A stretch of DNA of 64,000 nt, taken from Kitasatospora aureofaciens. GTDB taxonomy: Bacteria; Actinomycetota; Actinomycetes; Streptomycetales; Streptomycetaceae. Made by a program: the position numbers and the translations under genes. The stretch covers positions 186,001 to 250,000 of the forward strand of contig NZ_JAHTKP010000002.1 in NCBI RefSeq assembly GCF_019192735.1, given 5' to 3'. The notes under the pieces are model-generated. The model saw only the letters and a list, made by a program, of their open reading frames with translations, was not told the DNA's origin and ran no database searches. This document shows positions 8,619-15,735 of the stretch, piece after piece (position 1 is the stretch's first letter; every line of letters begins with the position of its first letter).

Positions 8619-8676
8619 TTGACGAGCGACAGTCGCCGATATATCGTCGAGCTATCGAGACAGTTACTCGACTGTC
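8619..8676 (+). promoter_or_regulatory. Promoter and candidate operator of the PadR gene
   Basis: A -35 TTGACG (8619-8624), 17-bp gap and -10 TATCGT (8642-8647) form a good vegetative promoter. A 10-bp palindrome CGATATATCG (8637-8646) covers the -10. An inverted repeat GACAGT (8659-8664)/ACTGTC (8671-8676) lies just past the predicted start site. The placement suggests autorepression by the PadR protein encoded 27 bases downstream. Confidence 0.65.
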
Positions 8677-8702
8677 CCGACGACTCAGAGGAGGTGGGCG
8701 CC

Positions 8703-9374
8703 ATGCGCTCAGGAATGCGATTTCGTGGGGAGAGCCCCCGCGGCGGACGGCGCCGCGGCCCGGGCCCGGAGTTCGAGGGGATGCCCGGGGAGGGCTTCGA
8801 GGGCCGCGGGGCGTTCGGCGGCTTCGGCCCGCCGTTCGGCGGTGGTCCCGGCCACCCGATGGGCGGCCCGTTCGGACACGGCTTCGGCGGGCGTGGCGGA
8901 CGACGCGGTGGCCCGCACGGCCGGCGGGGCGGCCGGGCCCGGCGCGGGGACGTCAGGGCGTCGCTGCTGGCGCTGCTCAAGGAGCGGCCGATGCACGGCT
9001 ACGAGATGATCGCCGAGATCGCCGAGCGGACCGGCGGGGCCTGGCGGCCCAGCCCGGGTTCGATCTACCCCAACCTCCAGCTGATGGAGGAGGAGGGCCT
9101 GATCGTCGCGGAGGAGGTCGGCGGCAAGCGGCTGGTTTCGCTCACCGAGGCGGGCCGGGCCGAGGCCGAGGCGGGGCCCGCCGAGCCGTGGGCGGAGGCC
9201 GGCCGGGAGGTCGACTGGGAGGCCGTCCAGGAGGTCGGCCAGGCGCTCGCCGCGGTCGACCAGGCGATCCGTCAGGTCATGACCACCGGCACGGAGGCGC
9301 AGCGCACCAAGGGCCTTGTGGTGCTCAACGAGGCCCGCAAGAAGCTGTACCTGATCCTCGCCGAGGATGACTGA
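8703..9374 (+). CDS. PadR-family regulator with Gly/Arg-rich N-terminal tail
   Basis: A 223-aa protein. Residues about 1-80 are a low-complexity Gly/Arg/Pro/Phe tail (for example GRGAFGGFGPPFGGGPGH). Residues about 82-160 form the PadR winged helix: VRASLLALLKERPMHGYEM, then GSIYPNLQLMEEEGLI. The C-terminal part (EVGQALAAVDQAIRQV) is a helical dimerisation region. ATG at 8703 is chosen because AGGAGG at 8689-8694 lies eight bases upstream; an upstream in-frame ATG at 8619-8621 lies inside the promoter and would lack a site. PadR proteins repress transcription and often respond to phenolics or drugs; the target here is unknown beyond probable self-control. Confidence 0.88.
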   Translation: MRSGMRFRGESPRGGRRRGPGPEFEGMPGEGFEGRGAFGGFGPPFGGGPGHPMGGPFGHGFGGRGGRRGGPHGRRGGRARRGDVRASLLALLKERPMHGYEMIAEIAERTGGAWRPSPGSIYPNLQLMEEEGLIVAEEVGGKRLVSLTEAGRAEAEAGPAEPWAEAGREVDWEAVQEVGQALAAVDQAIRQVMTTGTEAQRTKGLVVLNEARKKLYLILAEDD

Positions 9375-9422
9375 CCGACGAGGGGGGACGCCGGAGATAT
9401 CGGCGACGGGTGGTGCCGCTGC

Positions 9423-9620
9423 TCAGGGGTGGACCGTGAACAGGGCCACACAGGCGAGCAGCAGCACCGCCCAGCCGAACCAGAGCCAGCCGTTCGCTCC
9501 GATCACGACGGTGTAGACGCTGACCGCCACCAGCAGCAGCGCGGTCACCCCGGCCACCTGCCGGTTGTGGTGCGCGACCGCCTCGGACCTGCTCCTGGGG
9601 TGCCGCACGGTTCTCGCCAT
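9423..9620 (-). CDS. Small two-TM membrane protein
   Basis: 65 aa: a basic N-terminus (MARTVRHPRSRSEAVAHHNRQ) followed by two hydrophobic stretches, VAGVTALLLVAVSVYTVVIG and WLWFGWAVLLLACVALF. GGGAGG lies six bases before the ATG in the coding sense. No recognisable family; conserved small proteins of this kind are common in streptomycetes. Function unknown. Confidence 0.6.
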   Translation of the reverse strand: MARTVRHPRSRSEAVAHHNRQVAGVTALLLVAVSVYTVVIGANGWLWFGWAVLLLACVALFTVHP

Positions 9621-9664
9621 GGCCGTCCTCCCGGGGAGGCTGCGAACGGCGGCGGGCGCGGTCG

Positions 9665-9892
9665 TCAGCCGGGCGCGCGTTCGGTGGCCGCCTCGTCGTA
9701 CTCGTAGCGCCAGAACCAGCGGATGCCCCGCACCTGCTTGGACCGGACGTACACCAGTGTGCGCGCGGGAGTGTCGCCGTGCGCGGGGACCGGCACCTTG
9801 TAGGTCTTGGGCACGCCGAGCATCATCCCCACCTCGATGGCAAGGATCCGGCCGTCGAGAGGGCCGCCGACGAATTCGGTGTCCGCTTTCAC
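9665..9892 (-). CDS. Hypothetical 75-aa protein
   Basis: A 75-aa protein beginning MKADTEFVGGPLDGRILAIE, followed by VPVPAHGDTPARTLVYVRSKQVRGIRWFWRYEYDEA. The FVGGPLDG start and the central Y-x-W/W-RYEY pattern recall short soluble proteins found widely in actinobacteria and phages, but I cannot name a function. It lies 44 bases upstream of the small membrane protein gene on the same strand and may share a transcript. Confidence 0.55.
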   Translation of the reverse strand: MKADTEFVGGPLDGRILAIEVGMMLGVPKTYKVPVPAHGDTPARTLVYVRSKQVRGIRWFWRYEYDEAATERAPG

Positions 9893-10451
9893 CCCACCAG
9901 GGTCTCACCTCCGCACGGGTGACCGGAGCCAGTGACCGGAGCCAGTGACCGGAGCCAGTGACCGGAGCCAGTGACCGGAGCCAGTGCCCGGAGCCGGCGG
10001 TCGGAGCCGGTGGTTGGAGCAGGTGCCCGGAGCAGATGGCCGGACCAGGCCGCCGAGCCGCCGCCGGGAGCCCGGACGAGAAGCCGGTGTGACGGCCGCG
10101 TGCCGGGAGTGTGACCGGCGAGGCACCGCCCCCGGTAATCCGGAGGCCCCGCGCACCCTTATCCTTCCTGTACGCCCTCGGGGTTCACCCGGGTCAGCGG
10201 GCCCCGTACGGGCCGGGCGAGGCGCGTATCGGCGTGCTCTCCGGGCCGCCGAGCCGCAGCCTGAGCGCTGCCGCGACTCCGTACCGTGACCCGGGCGTCG
10301 GCCGTCCGGTGATCCCGGCCCCGGTCGGCAGGGCGGGGACAGCAAGGCCGAGCACCGACCCGGGAAGCAGCGGGGGGTGCCGTGTGTTGCGTCGGAGTGG
10401 TACGTCGAACGCTGTGTCAAACCAGGCACGGCAGCGCGCGGAAGGGGCCCG
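9893..10451. other. Intergenic stretch without a supported gene
   Basis: About 560 bases lie between the divergent 75-aa gene and the primase-like gene. The first third holds the 13-bp minisatellite. The rest is GC-rich with no convincing start, codon bias or family match. Open frames here have atypical composition and are taken as chance. Confidence 0.6.
9919..10048. repeat. 13-bp tandem repeat, ten units
   Basis: Units of GTGACCGGAGCCA run head to tail. Five are exact (9919-9983) and five progressively diverged (9984-10048), e.g. GTGCCCGGAGCCG, GTGGTTGGAGCAG, ATGGCCGGACCAG. The period of 13 is not a multiple of 3, so it is not a protein repeat. The exact copies sit at the 75-aa gene side, only 27 bases from its start. 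Confidence 0.97.
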
Positions 10452-11153
10452 ATGGAAGCCGGCAGCAGGTGGACGACCTGGTGGCAGAAGCGTGATCGTC
10501 AGCGGGCCCGCCCGGGCGACGCGGACACTCCCGCCGCCCGACTGGATCAGCTGCTCGGCGCGGTCCGCGCCGGTTTCCCGCTCGCACCCGCCGCCCATCC
10601 GGCCGGCTACCGATGTTCCTGCGACCGGGTCGCCTGTCCGGCCCCCGCCCAGCACCCGGTGTCCTTCGCCTGGCAGACCCAGGCCACCACCGACCCCGAG
10701 CAGCTGGCCCGCTGGATCTCCCGCGACCCGCGGGCCAACTTCGTCACCGCCACCGGCCGCGTGCACGACGTCCTGGACGTCCCGGCCGAGGCCGGGCGGC
10801 TGGCGCTGGAGCGGCTGACCGCGCTCGGCGTCGAGGGGCCGGTGGCCGCCGTCGGCGATGACCGCTACCTGTTCTTCACCGCCACCCGCGGCACCCCGCA
10901 GGACGAGGACGAGTGGTGGCCGAGTGTCCTCGACTCCACCCCGGACACCATGTCCGAGCACCCCGGCCTGCGTTGGCACTGCCGCGGCTCGTACACGCTG
11001 CTCCCGCCGGCCGCGCTGCCGGACGGCTCCCAGGTCGGGTGGCTGCGCGGGCCCGAGCTGCCCCTGCCGGACCCGCTGCGCGTCCTGGACGTGCTGACCG
11101 ACGCCTGCACCGAGGTCGGCGCGGTCGCCGAGGAGCAGTGGCTCATCGGCTGA
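10452..11153 (+). CDS. Stand-alone DNA primase/polymerase-like domain protein
   Basis: A 233-aa protein resembling the N-terminal domain of bifunctional DNA primase/polymerases: a Cys/His segment YRCSCDRVACPAPAQHP, then AWQTQATTDPEQLARWISRDPRANFVTATGRVHDVLDVPAEAG. In active prim-pol domains the last region usually reads VLDVDP with two metal-binding Asp; here it is LDVPAEAG, so one catalytic Asp appears replaced. There is no helicase domain and no replication gene nearby. A regulatory or degenerate role is inferred. ATG at 10452 is chosen because GGAAGGGG lies about five bases upstream. Confidence 0.72.
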   Translation: MEAGSRWTTWWQKRDRQRARPGDADTPAARLDQLLGAVRAGFPLAPAAHPAGYRCSCDRVACPAPAQHPVSFAWQTQATTDPEQLARWISRDPRANFVTATGRVHDVLDVPAEAGRLALERLTALGVEGPVAAVGDDRYLFFTATRGTPQDEDEWWPSVLDSTPDTMSEHPGLRWHCRGSYTLLPPAALPDGSQVGWLRGPELPLPDPLRVLDVLTDACTEVGAVAEEQWLIG

Positions 11154-11187
11154 AAGGCGCGCCGACCTCGGTGCGAGGCCAACGGGG

Positions 11188-12033
11188 TCACGGCAGGGTG
11201 AGGATCTCCGCGCCGTCCGCCGTGACCACCAGGGTGTGCTCGAACTGGGCGGTGCGCTTGCGGTCCTCGGTGACGACCGTCCAGCCGTCCGCCCAGATCT
11301 CGTAGTCGTAGGTGCCCAGGGTGAGCATCGGCTCGATGGTGAAGGTCATCCCGGGCTTGATCACCTCGGTGGCCCGCTCGCTGTCGTAGTGCGGGATGAC
11401 CAGGCCGGAGTGGAACGACGTGTTGATGCCGTGCCCGGTGAAGTCCCGCACCACGCCGTAGTCGAAGCGCTTGGCGTAGGACTCGATGACCCGCCCGATC
11501 ACGTTGATCTGACGGCCCGGCTTGACCGCCTTGATCGCCCGGTTGAGGCACTCCCGGGTCCGCTCGACGAGCAGTCGGGACTCCTCGTCCACGTCGCCCA
11601 CCAGGTAGGTGGCGTTGAGGTCGCCGTGCACCCCGTGGATGTACGCGGTGGCGTCGATGTTGACGATGTCGCCGTCCTGCAGGACGGTCGAGTCCGGGAT
11701 GCCGTGGCAGATGACCTCGTTGATCGAGGTGCAGATCGACTTGGGGAAGCCCCGGTAGCCGAGGTCGGACGGGTAGGCGCCGTGGTCGCACATGTAGTCG
11801 TGGGCGACGGCGTCCAGCGCGTCGGTGGTGACGCCGGGGGCGATCAGCTTGGCCGCCTCCGCCATCGCCTGCGCGGCGATCCGGCTCGCGATCCGCATCT
11901 TCTCGATCGTCTCGGCGGTCTGCACCTCGGGCCCGGTGTACGGGGTCGGCGCGGGCTTGCCGACGTACTCGGGGCGCGCGATGTGCGCCGGGACCTTGCG
12001 GGTGGGGGACTGGATGCCGGGTACGAGAGCCAT
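11188..12033 (-). CDS. map: Type I methionine aminopeptidase
   Basis: A 281-aa protein that removes N-terminal Met from nascent proteins. Metal-site and substrate-site segments are present: [34 protein letters not shown] (the two Asp ligands), [15 protein letters not shown] and the C-terminal QFEHTLVV. The N-terminal extension [23 protein letters not shown] is typical of the longer actinobacterial MetAP1 that begins with a PxxP segment. The ATG at 12033 fits this family's usual start; longer upstream reading has no homology. Confidence 0.93.
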   Translation of the reverse strand: MALVPGIQSPTRKVPAHIARPEYVGKPAPTPYTGPEVQTAETIEKMRIASRIAAQAMAEAAKLIAPGVTTDALDAVAHDYMCDHGAYPSDLGYRGFPKSICTSINEVICHGIPDSTVLQDGDIVNIDATAYIHGVHGDLNATYLVGDVDEESRLLVERTRECLNRAIKAVKPGRQINVIGRVIESYAKRFDYGVVRDFTGHGINTSFHSGLVIPHYDSERATEVIKPGMTFTIEPMLTLGTYDYEIWADGWTVVTEDRKRTAQFEHTLVVTADGAEILTLP

Positions 12034-12138
12034 GCCTGCGAGTCTATCGGCCGGGCCCCGTCCGGCCGGGCGGTGTGCGGAGCGGCCCCGCGCGGGGAAT
12101 GATCGGTACCGACCCATCCGTCTGCACGGGAGACCGTC

Positions 12139-12366
12139 ATGCCCCTGGGATTCCACCGCAAGCCGACCGGCCGGCCCGGCGAGTGGTTCTACTGCATCAA
12201 GCACGGCAAGGTCGAGGAGGGCCCCGAGTGCCCCGCCAAGGACCGCCTCGGCCCGTACGCCACCCCCGACGAGGCCGCCCATGCCCTCCAACTCGCCGAC
12301 GAGCGCAACCGCGAGTGGCAGAACGACCCGCGCTGGAGCGACAAGCCGAAGGACGAGGCCGAGTAG
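12139..12366 (+). CDS. Small conserved hypothetical protein (SPOR-like motif)
   Basis: 75 aa: [57 protein letters not shown] and an acidic tail. The [35 protein letters not shown] core is conserved in streptomycete small proteins, and the GPYATPDEA pattern recalls SPOR-like sequences. Two Cys could bind metal. Function unknown. It starts 105 bases from the divergent map gene. Confidence 0.65.
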   Translation: MPLGFHRKPTGRPGEWFYCIKHGKVEEGPECPAKDRLGPYATPDEAAHALQLADERNREWQNDPRWSDKPKDEAE

Positions 12367-12397
12367 CGCTTGCCGGACGGTTGCGGGCGAGGGGCCA

Positions 12398-12426
12398 TTG
12401 TGTACACATGGGACACCGTGTACGCT
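12398..12426 (+). promoter_or_regulatory. YefM/RelE promoter with TGTACA-core operator
   Basis: A possible -35 TTGTGT (12398-12403), 17-bp gap and -10 TACGCT (12421-12426) would start transcription at about 12433, i.e. at the antitoxin ATG (12434), giving a leaderless mRNA; no ribosome site is visible. A perfect palindrome TGTGTACACA (12399-12408) with the TGTACA core known for YefM operators overlaps the -35. A second GTGTAC (12418-12423) lies 18 bp on, over the -10. This matches YefM autoregulation by long and short palindromes. Confidence 0.65.
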
Positions 12427-12433
12427 TGGGCGC

Positions 12434-12703
12434 ATGACGCAGCCGTTGCCCATAGAGTCGATCCGCGACGTCCGCGCGCACCTGGCCGAAGTGGTCGAGC
12501 GGGCCGATCGGGACGACGTACCCACCGTGATCACACGCCGCGGCAAGGAGGTCGCCGCCGTCGTGTCGATCGAGGTCCTGCGGAAGTACCAGGCGTGGGA
12601 AGAGCGCGAGATCAACCGGATCATCGACGAGCGCATGGCCAACCCCTCGCCGGGCATTCCCATCGAGGACGTCATGAGGGAGACGCTGGCCCGCAGTGAG
12701 TGA
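12434..12703 (+). CDS. Phd/YefM-family antitoxin
   Basis: An 89-aa antitoxin. The N-terminal DNA-binding part [45 protein letters not shown] is a textbook Phd/YefM fold; the C-terminal half ([26 protein letters not shown]) is the flexible toxin-binding segment. It should neutralise the RelE-like toxin encoded next and repress the operon through the TGTACA-type palindrome upstream. The stop overlaps the toxin start by eight bases. Confidence 0.9.
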   Translation: MTQPLPIESIRDVRAHLAEVVERADRDDVPTVITRRGKEVAAVVSIEVLRKYQAWEEREINRIIDERMANPSPGIPIEDVMRETLARSE

Positions 12704-12959
12704 GTACCGCACCGTGTTCCGGCCGGAGGCTCAGGCCGAACTTCGGAAGATCCCCCGCGACATGGCGCTTCGCATCCTGGCCAAGCTGACCGAGCTGGAA
12801 AGCGATCCGCTCGGCTTCAACACCACCGCACTCGTGTCGCAGCCCGACCGCCGGCGCCTGCGCGTGGGCGATTACCGAATCGTCTACACGATCGACAACG
12901 GACAGCTGGTGGTGTGGGTCGTACACGTCGGCCACCGCTCCACGATCTACAACACCTGA
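12696..12959 (+). CDS. RelE/ParE superfamily toxin
   Basis: An 87-aa toxin: [33 protein letters not shown], then [35 protein letters not shown]. The RVGDYRIVY and final H-x-x-x-x-Y match RelE-type mRNA interferases that cleave ribosome-bound mRNA. GTG start at 12696, eight bases inside the antitoxin gene. The operon ends at a strong bidirectional hairpin. RelE rather than ParE is favoured by the [10 protein letters not shown] pattern and the YefM partner. Confidence 0.88.
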   Translation: MSEYRTVFRPEAQAELRKIPRDMALRILAKLTELESDPLGFNTTALVSQPDRRRLRVGDYRIVYTIDNGQLVVWVVHVGHRSTIYNT

Positions 12960-12966
12960 CGAAACG

Positions 12967-13008
12967 TCGAGGCCGCCCGACCCCAGCGCTGGGGTCGGGC
13001 GGCCTCGA
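12967..13008. terminator. Bidirectional terminator (perfect 42-bp palindrome)
   Basis: Bases 12967-12987 are perfectly complementary to 12988-13008 (core GACCCCAGCGCTGGGGTC). It separates the RelE gene from the convergent gene ending at 13048. There is no T-tract, as is usual in streptomycetes. Confidence 0.85.
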
Positions 13009-13047
13009 TGTGCCGGTGTGGGCAACGGGTTTTCCGCCGGCGCGGAG

Positions 13048-13653
13048 CTACCAGCGGCTGATCGCCGGCGCCGCCGTGAGCCGGCCGGCCAGGTCGGCGA
13101 GCCGGTCCAGTGCCGAGCGCCGGGCCGGGGGCTGCCCGGCAGCGGCGCTGACCAGGTGCTGGGCGAGGTCGAAGGGCTCGTCCGCGGCCGTGCCGACGGC
13201 CAGCCGCTCGTGCGCGAGCCCGCCGAGGTCCCCGGCATCGGCCGGGGCCGCGCCGTCCACCGCGAGCACCGTCGCACCGTGCCGACGGGCGTCCTGCACC
13301 CGCTCCAGCAGCGGCGCGCCGGCCGCCGAGGGGGCCACCACCAGGACGGTCGCGCCGCGCCGGGCCTCGGTGAGCCGCCGCAGGTCCTGCGCCAGGTGGG
13401 CCGGGGCGCCGGCCGGCGGACGGTGCCGGAGCAGGGTGGGCGCCAGCCGGGGGACGTCCGACCACGCGGCCTCGTCCTCCAGGTGGGCGGCCAGATGCCA
13501 GGGCTCGTACGCCTCGGTGCCGACCAGCAGCAGCCCGCCCGCCCCGCGCCGGGACACCGACCGCCGCAGCGAGCCGGCGAAGCCGCCGACCACTTCCAGC
13601 CAGCCGGTGCCCGCCAGATGCTGCCGGAGTGCCGAAACTCTCACCGCGTCCAT
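13048..13653 (-). CDS. Hypothetical protein of 201 aa
   Basis: Starting at ATG 13653 (MDAVRVSALRQHLAGTG) the product has a GGLLLVGTEAYEPWHLAAHLEDEA segment and an alternating beta/alpha centre, GATVLVVAPSAAGAPLLERVQDARRHGATVLAVDG, that looks Rossmann- or SIS-like, then LAHERLAVGTAADEPFDLAQHLVSAAAG. I do not recognise the family. The longer reading from 13725 would overlap the divergent npdG start, so the shorter start is chosen. It is divergent from npdG by 47 bases. Confidence 0.6.
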   Translation of the reverse strand: MDAVRVSALRQHLAGTGWLEVVGGFAGSLRRSVSRRGAGGLLLVGTEAYEPWHLAAHLEDEAAWSDVPRLAPTLLRHRPPAGAPAHLAQDLRRLTEARRGATVLVVAPSAAGAPLLERVQDARRHGATVLAVDGAAPADAGDLGGLAHERLAVGTAADEPFDLAQHLVSAAAGQPPARRSALDRLADLAGRLTAAPAISRW

Positions 13654-13700
13654 GCGGGCCAGAATGTCGCGCCCGGCTGGGAGTTTGGCAGGATCGGCCC

Positions 13701-14393
13701 ATGACTTCCCTCGATTCAGCGACAAACCCGGCCCACGAGCTGCCGGACGTCTCGCAGCTGGTGGTCGGCGTCCTCGGCGGCACCGGCGACCAGGGGCGCG
13801 GACTGGCCCTGCGGCTGGCCAAGGCCGGCCAGCAGGTGATCATCGGCTCGCGCGACGCGGTCCGGGCCGAGGCCTCCGCCGCCGAGCTGGGCCTCGGCGT
13901 GCGCGGCGCCGACAACGCCACCGCCGCCCGGGAGAGCGACATCGTGATCGTCGCGGTGCCGTGGGACGGGCACGCCGCGACCCTCACCGCGCTGCGCGAG
14001 GAACTGGCCGGCAAGATCGTCGTGGACTGCGTCAACCCGCTCGGCTTCGACAAGCAGGGCGCGTACGCGCTGGTGCCGGAGGAGGGCAGCGCCGCCCAGC
14101 AGGCTGCCGCGCTGCTCCCGGACTCCCGGGTCACCGCCGCCTTCCACCACCTCTCGGCGGTGCTGCTCCAGGACGAGTCGGTGGAGCAGATCGACACCGA
14201 CGTGATGGTGCTCGGCGACGAGCGGGCCGCCACCGACGTCGTGCAGGCCCTGGCCGAGCGGATCCCCGGCATGCGGGGGATCTTCGCCGGGCGGCTGCGC
14301 AACGCCCACCAGGTGGAGTCGCTGGTGGCCAACCTGATCTCGGTCAACCGCCGTTACAAGGCGCACGCGGGTCTGCGGATCACGGACGTCTGA
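13701..14393 (+). CDS. npdG: F420H2:NADP oxidoreductase
   Basis: A 230-aa enzyme exchanging hydride between NADPH and coenzyme F420. The NADP-binding loop is VVGVLGGTGDQGRGLALRLAKAG, followed by GSRD (phosphate recognition), NATAARESDIVIVAVPWDGH, VDCVNPLGFDK and AFHHLSAVLL, all characteristic of the NpdG/Fno family. It supplies reduced F420 for F420-dependent reductases. ATG at 13701 has AGGA seven bases upstream. A terminator hairpin follows at 14417-14443. Confidence 0.92.
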   Translation: MTSLDSATNPAHELPDVSQLVVGVLGGTGDQGRGLALRLAKAGQQVIIGSRDAVRAEASAAELGLGVRGADNATAARESDIVIVAVPWDGHAATLTALREELAGKIVVDCVNPLGFDKQGAYALVPEEGSAAQQAAALLPDSRVTAAFHHLSAVLLQDESVEQIDTDVMVLGDERAATDVVQALAERIPGMRGIFAGRLRNAHQVESLVANLISVNRRYKAHAGLRITDV

Positions 14394-14416
14394 TCCCGGG
14401 CGATGTCGTGTCGGCT

Positions 14417-14443
14417 TCACCCCCGGACCCGGTCCGGGGGTGA
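14417..14443 (+). terminator. Terminator after npdG
   Basis: A 13-bp perfect stem, TCACCCCCGGACC paired with GGTCCGGGGGTGA around a single central C (the closing pairs must open to form a loop). It lies 23 bases beyond the npdG stop and before the next promoter region. Confidence 0.7.
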
Positions 14444-14509
14444 GGTCGGCGACAATGGGTCCCGGCCGCCCCCCGGCCCGACCGTTCCCGGCCCTAGGAG
14501 CCTTCCGTC

Positions 14510-14707
14510 ATGCCCCGCACGTCCCTCTTCGCCCTGATCGTCGTCGTCCTCGCGCTGACCGCCGCCGTGGTCTCGCTGACCCAGGGTTACTGGCTGGGCC
14601 TGATCTGGATCCCGATGGCGGGCGTGGCGAGCAACGTGCTCTGGATGAACCGCCGTCGGGCGAAGCTGGCCTCCCAAGCCACCGACCAGGCCACCGACCG
14701 GGCCTAG
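14510..14707 (+). CDS. Small membrane protein, 65 aa
   Basis: Two hydrophobic segments, LFALIVVVLALTAAVVSLTQ and YWLGLIWIPMAGVASNVLWM, then a basic/Thr-rich cytosolic tail NRRRAKLASQATDQATDRA. AGGAG lies eight bases before the ATG. Its stop overlaps the stop of the convergent site-2 protease gene by four bases (CTAG). Unknown function. Confidence 0.65.
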   Translation: MPRTSLFALIVVVLALTAAVVSLTQGYWLGLIWIPMAGVASNVLWMNRRRAKLASQATDQATDRA

Positions 14708-15519
14708 TTCTTCCAGAAGCTGAAGAGGTATCGGCCGAGCGTCGCGTAGTCGGCGTCCACGCCGAACAGGCTCATCATGTCGTGGACGACCCCGAAGAAG
14801 AACGAGTTGACCTGCGGCTGCCACAGCAGCGCGAACACCGCGAGCATCCCGTACGGGGCGAACGGCTCGACGGCGCGCCGCGTCTGGTACGACAGCCAGG
14901 GCTCGACGATCCCGTAGCCGTCCAGGCCGGGCACCGGCAGCAGGTTCAGCAGCGCCGCGCTGAGCTGGAGGAAGCCGAGGAAGCCGAGCGCGCCGGAGAA
15001 GGGCGAGACGGGCAGCTCGTAGCCGTTCCAGACCGCGTGCACGGTCGGGTCGTCCAGCCAGCCGGCGCCGATCGGGATCAGCAGCACCGCCGCGAACACC
15101 AGGTTCACCAGCGGCCCGGCCGCCGAGATCAGGCTGTGCTTGAGCCGCCCCTGGATCCGGTGCCGCTCGATCCAGACCGAGCCGCCGGGCAGGCCGATGC
15201 CGCCGAGGATCACGAAGACGATCGGCAGCACGAAGCTGAGCAGGACGTTGGTGTACTTGAGCGGGTTGAGCGTCAGGTAGCCCTTGGCGCCGACGCTGAT
15301 GTCGCCGCCGTGCAGCGCGGTGCGCGCGTGCGCGTACTCGTGCAGGCAGAGCGAGACCATCCAGCCCGCCACCACGAACAGGAACACCCCGAACGATGTG
15401 TTGCCGTACCCGGCGTACACCGCCCAGGCGGAGGTGCCGAGTATGGCGAGGAGCACCCAGAACACCGGGCTGATCCGGCGGTCGTCGCTGCGCGAGCGCT
15501 GCGTTGCGGCGAAGGTCAT
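14704..15519 (-). CDS. Site-2 protease family (M50) membrane metalloprotease
   Basis: A 271-aa polytopic protein. The zinc site HEYAH lies in VSLCLHEYAHARTALHGGDISVGAKGYLTLNPLKY, and the second S2P motif is NLLPVPGLDGYG. Such proteases cut substrates inside the membrane; the substrate is unknown, and the protein lacks a PDZ domain, as in the rhomboid-like minimal S2P group. ATG at 15519 is preferred because GGAG lies nine bases upstream; an earlier in-frame ATG at 15579 would add 20 residues. Confidence 0.85.
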   Translation of the reverse strand: MTFAATQRSRSDDRRISPVFWVLLAILGTSAWAVYAGYGNTSFGVFLFVVAGWMVSLCLHEYAHARTALHGGDISVGAKGYLTLNPLKYTNVLLSFVLPIVFVILGGIGLPGGSVWIERHRIQGRLKHSLISAAGPLVNLVFAAVLLIPIGAGWLDDPTVHAVWNGYELPVSPFSGALGFLGFLQLSAALLNLLPVPGLDGYGIVEPWLSYQTRRAVEPFAPYGMLAVFALLWQPQVNSFFFGVVHDMMSLFGVDADYATLGRYLFSFWKN

Positions 15520-15689
15520 GGTGGGGTGCTCCGGGTCTGTCGGGAAGAGCGGGCTCTGGGTGGTCGGGGGATCGATCATGCCGGGCGCGCCGGTGACCGG
15601 ACAAGCCGCCCCGGGTGAACGTCCGGCACCCCCGTCCGGGTTCCGCGCGGACACGAACGTCGGAGCCGCAGGGCCGGGCGGGAGGGCCA

Positions 15690-15701
15690 GCACAATTGTG
15701 C
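15690..15701. promoter_or_regulatory. 12-bp palindrome upstream of the AfsR-like gene
   Basis: GCACAATTGTGC is a perfect palindrome with a rare AT-rich centre in this GC-rich DNA. It is 34 bases upstream of the regulator's GTG and in the divergent gap to the site-2 protease gene, so it could be an operator for either. Confidence 0.45.
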
Positions 15702-15735
15702 GCCCGCACCACCGGGCATCGACCAGAATGGTCCG

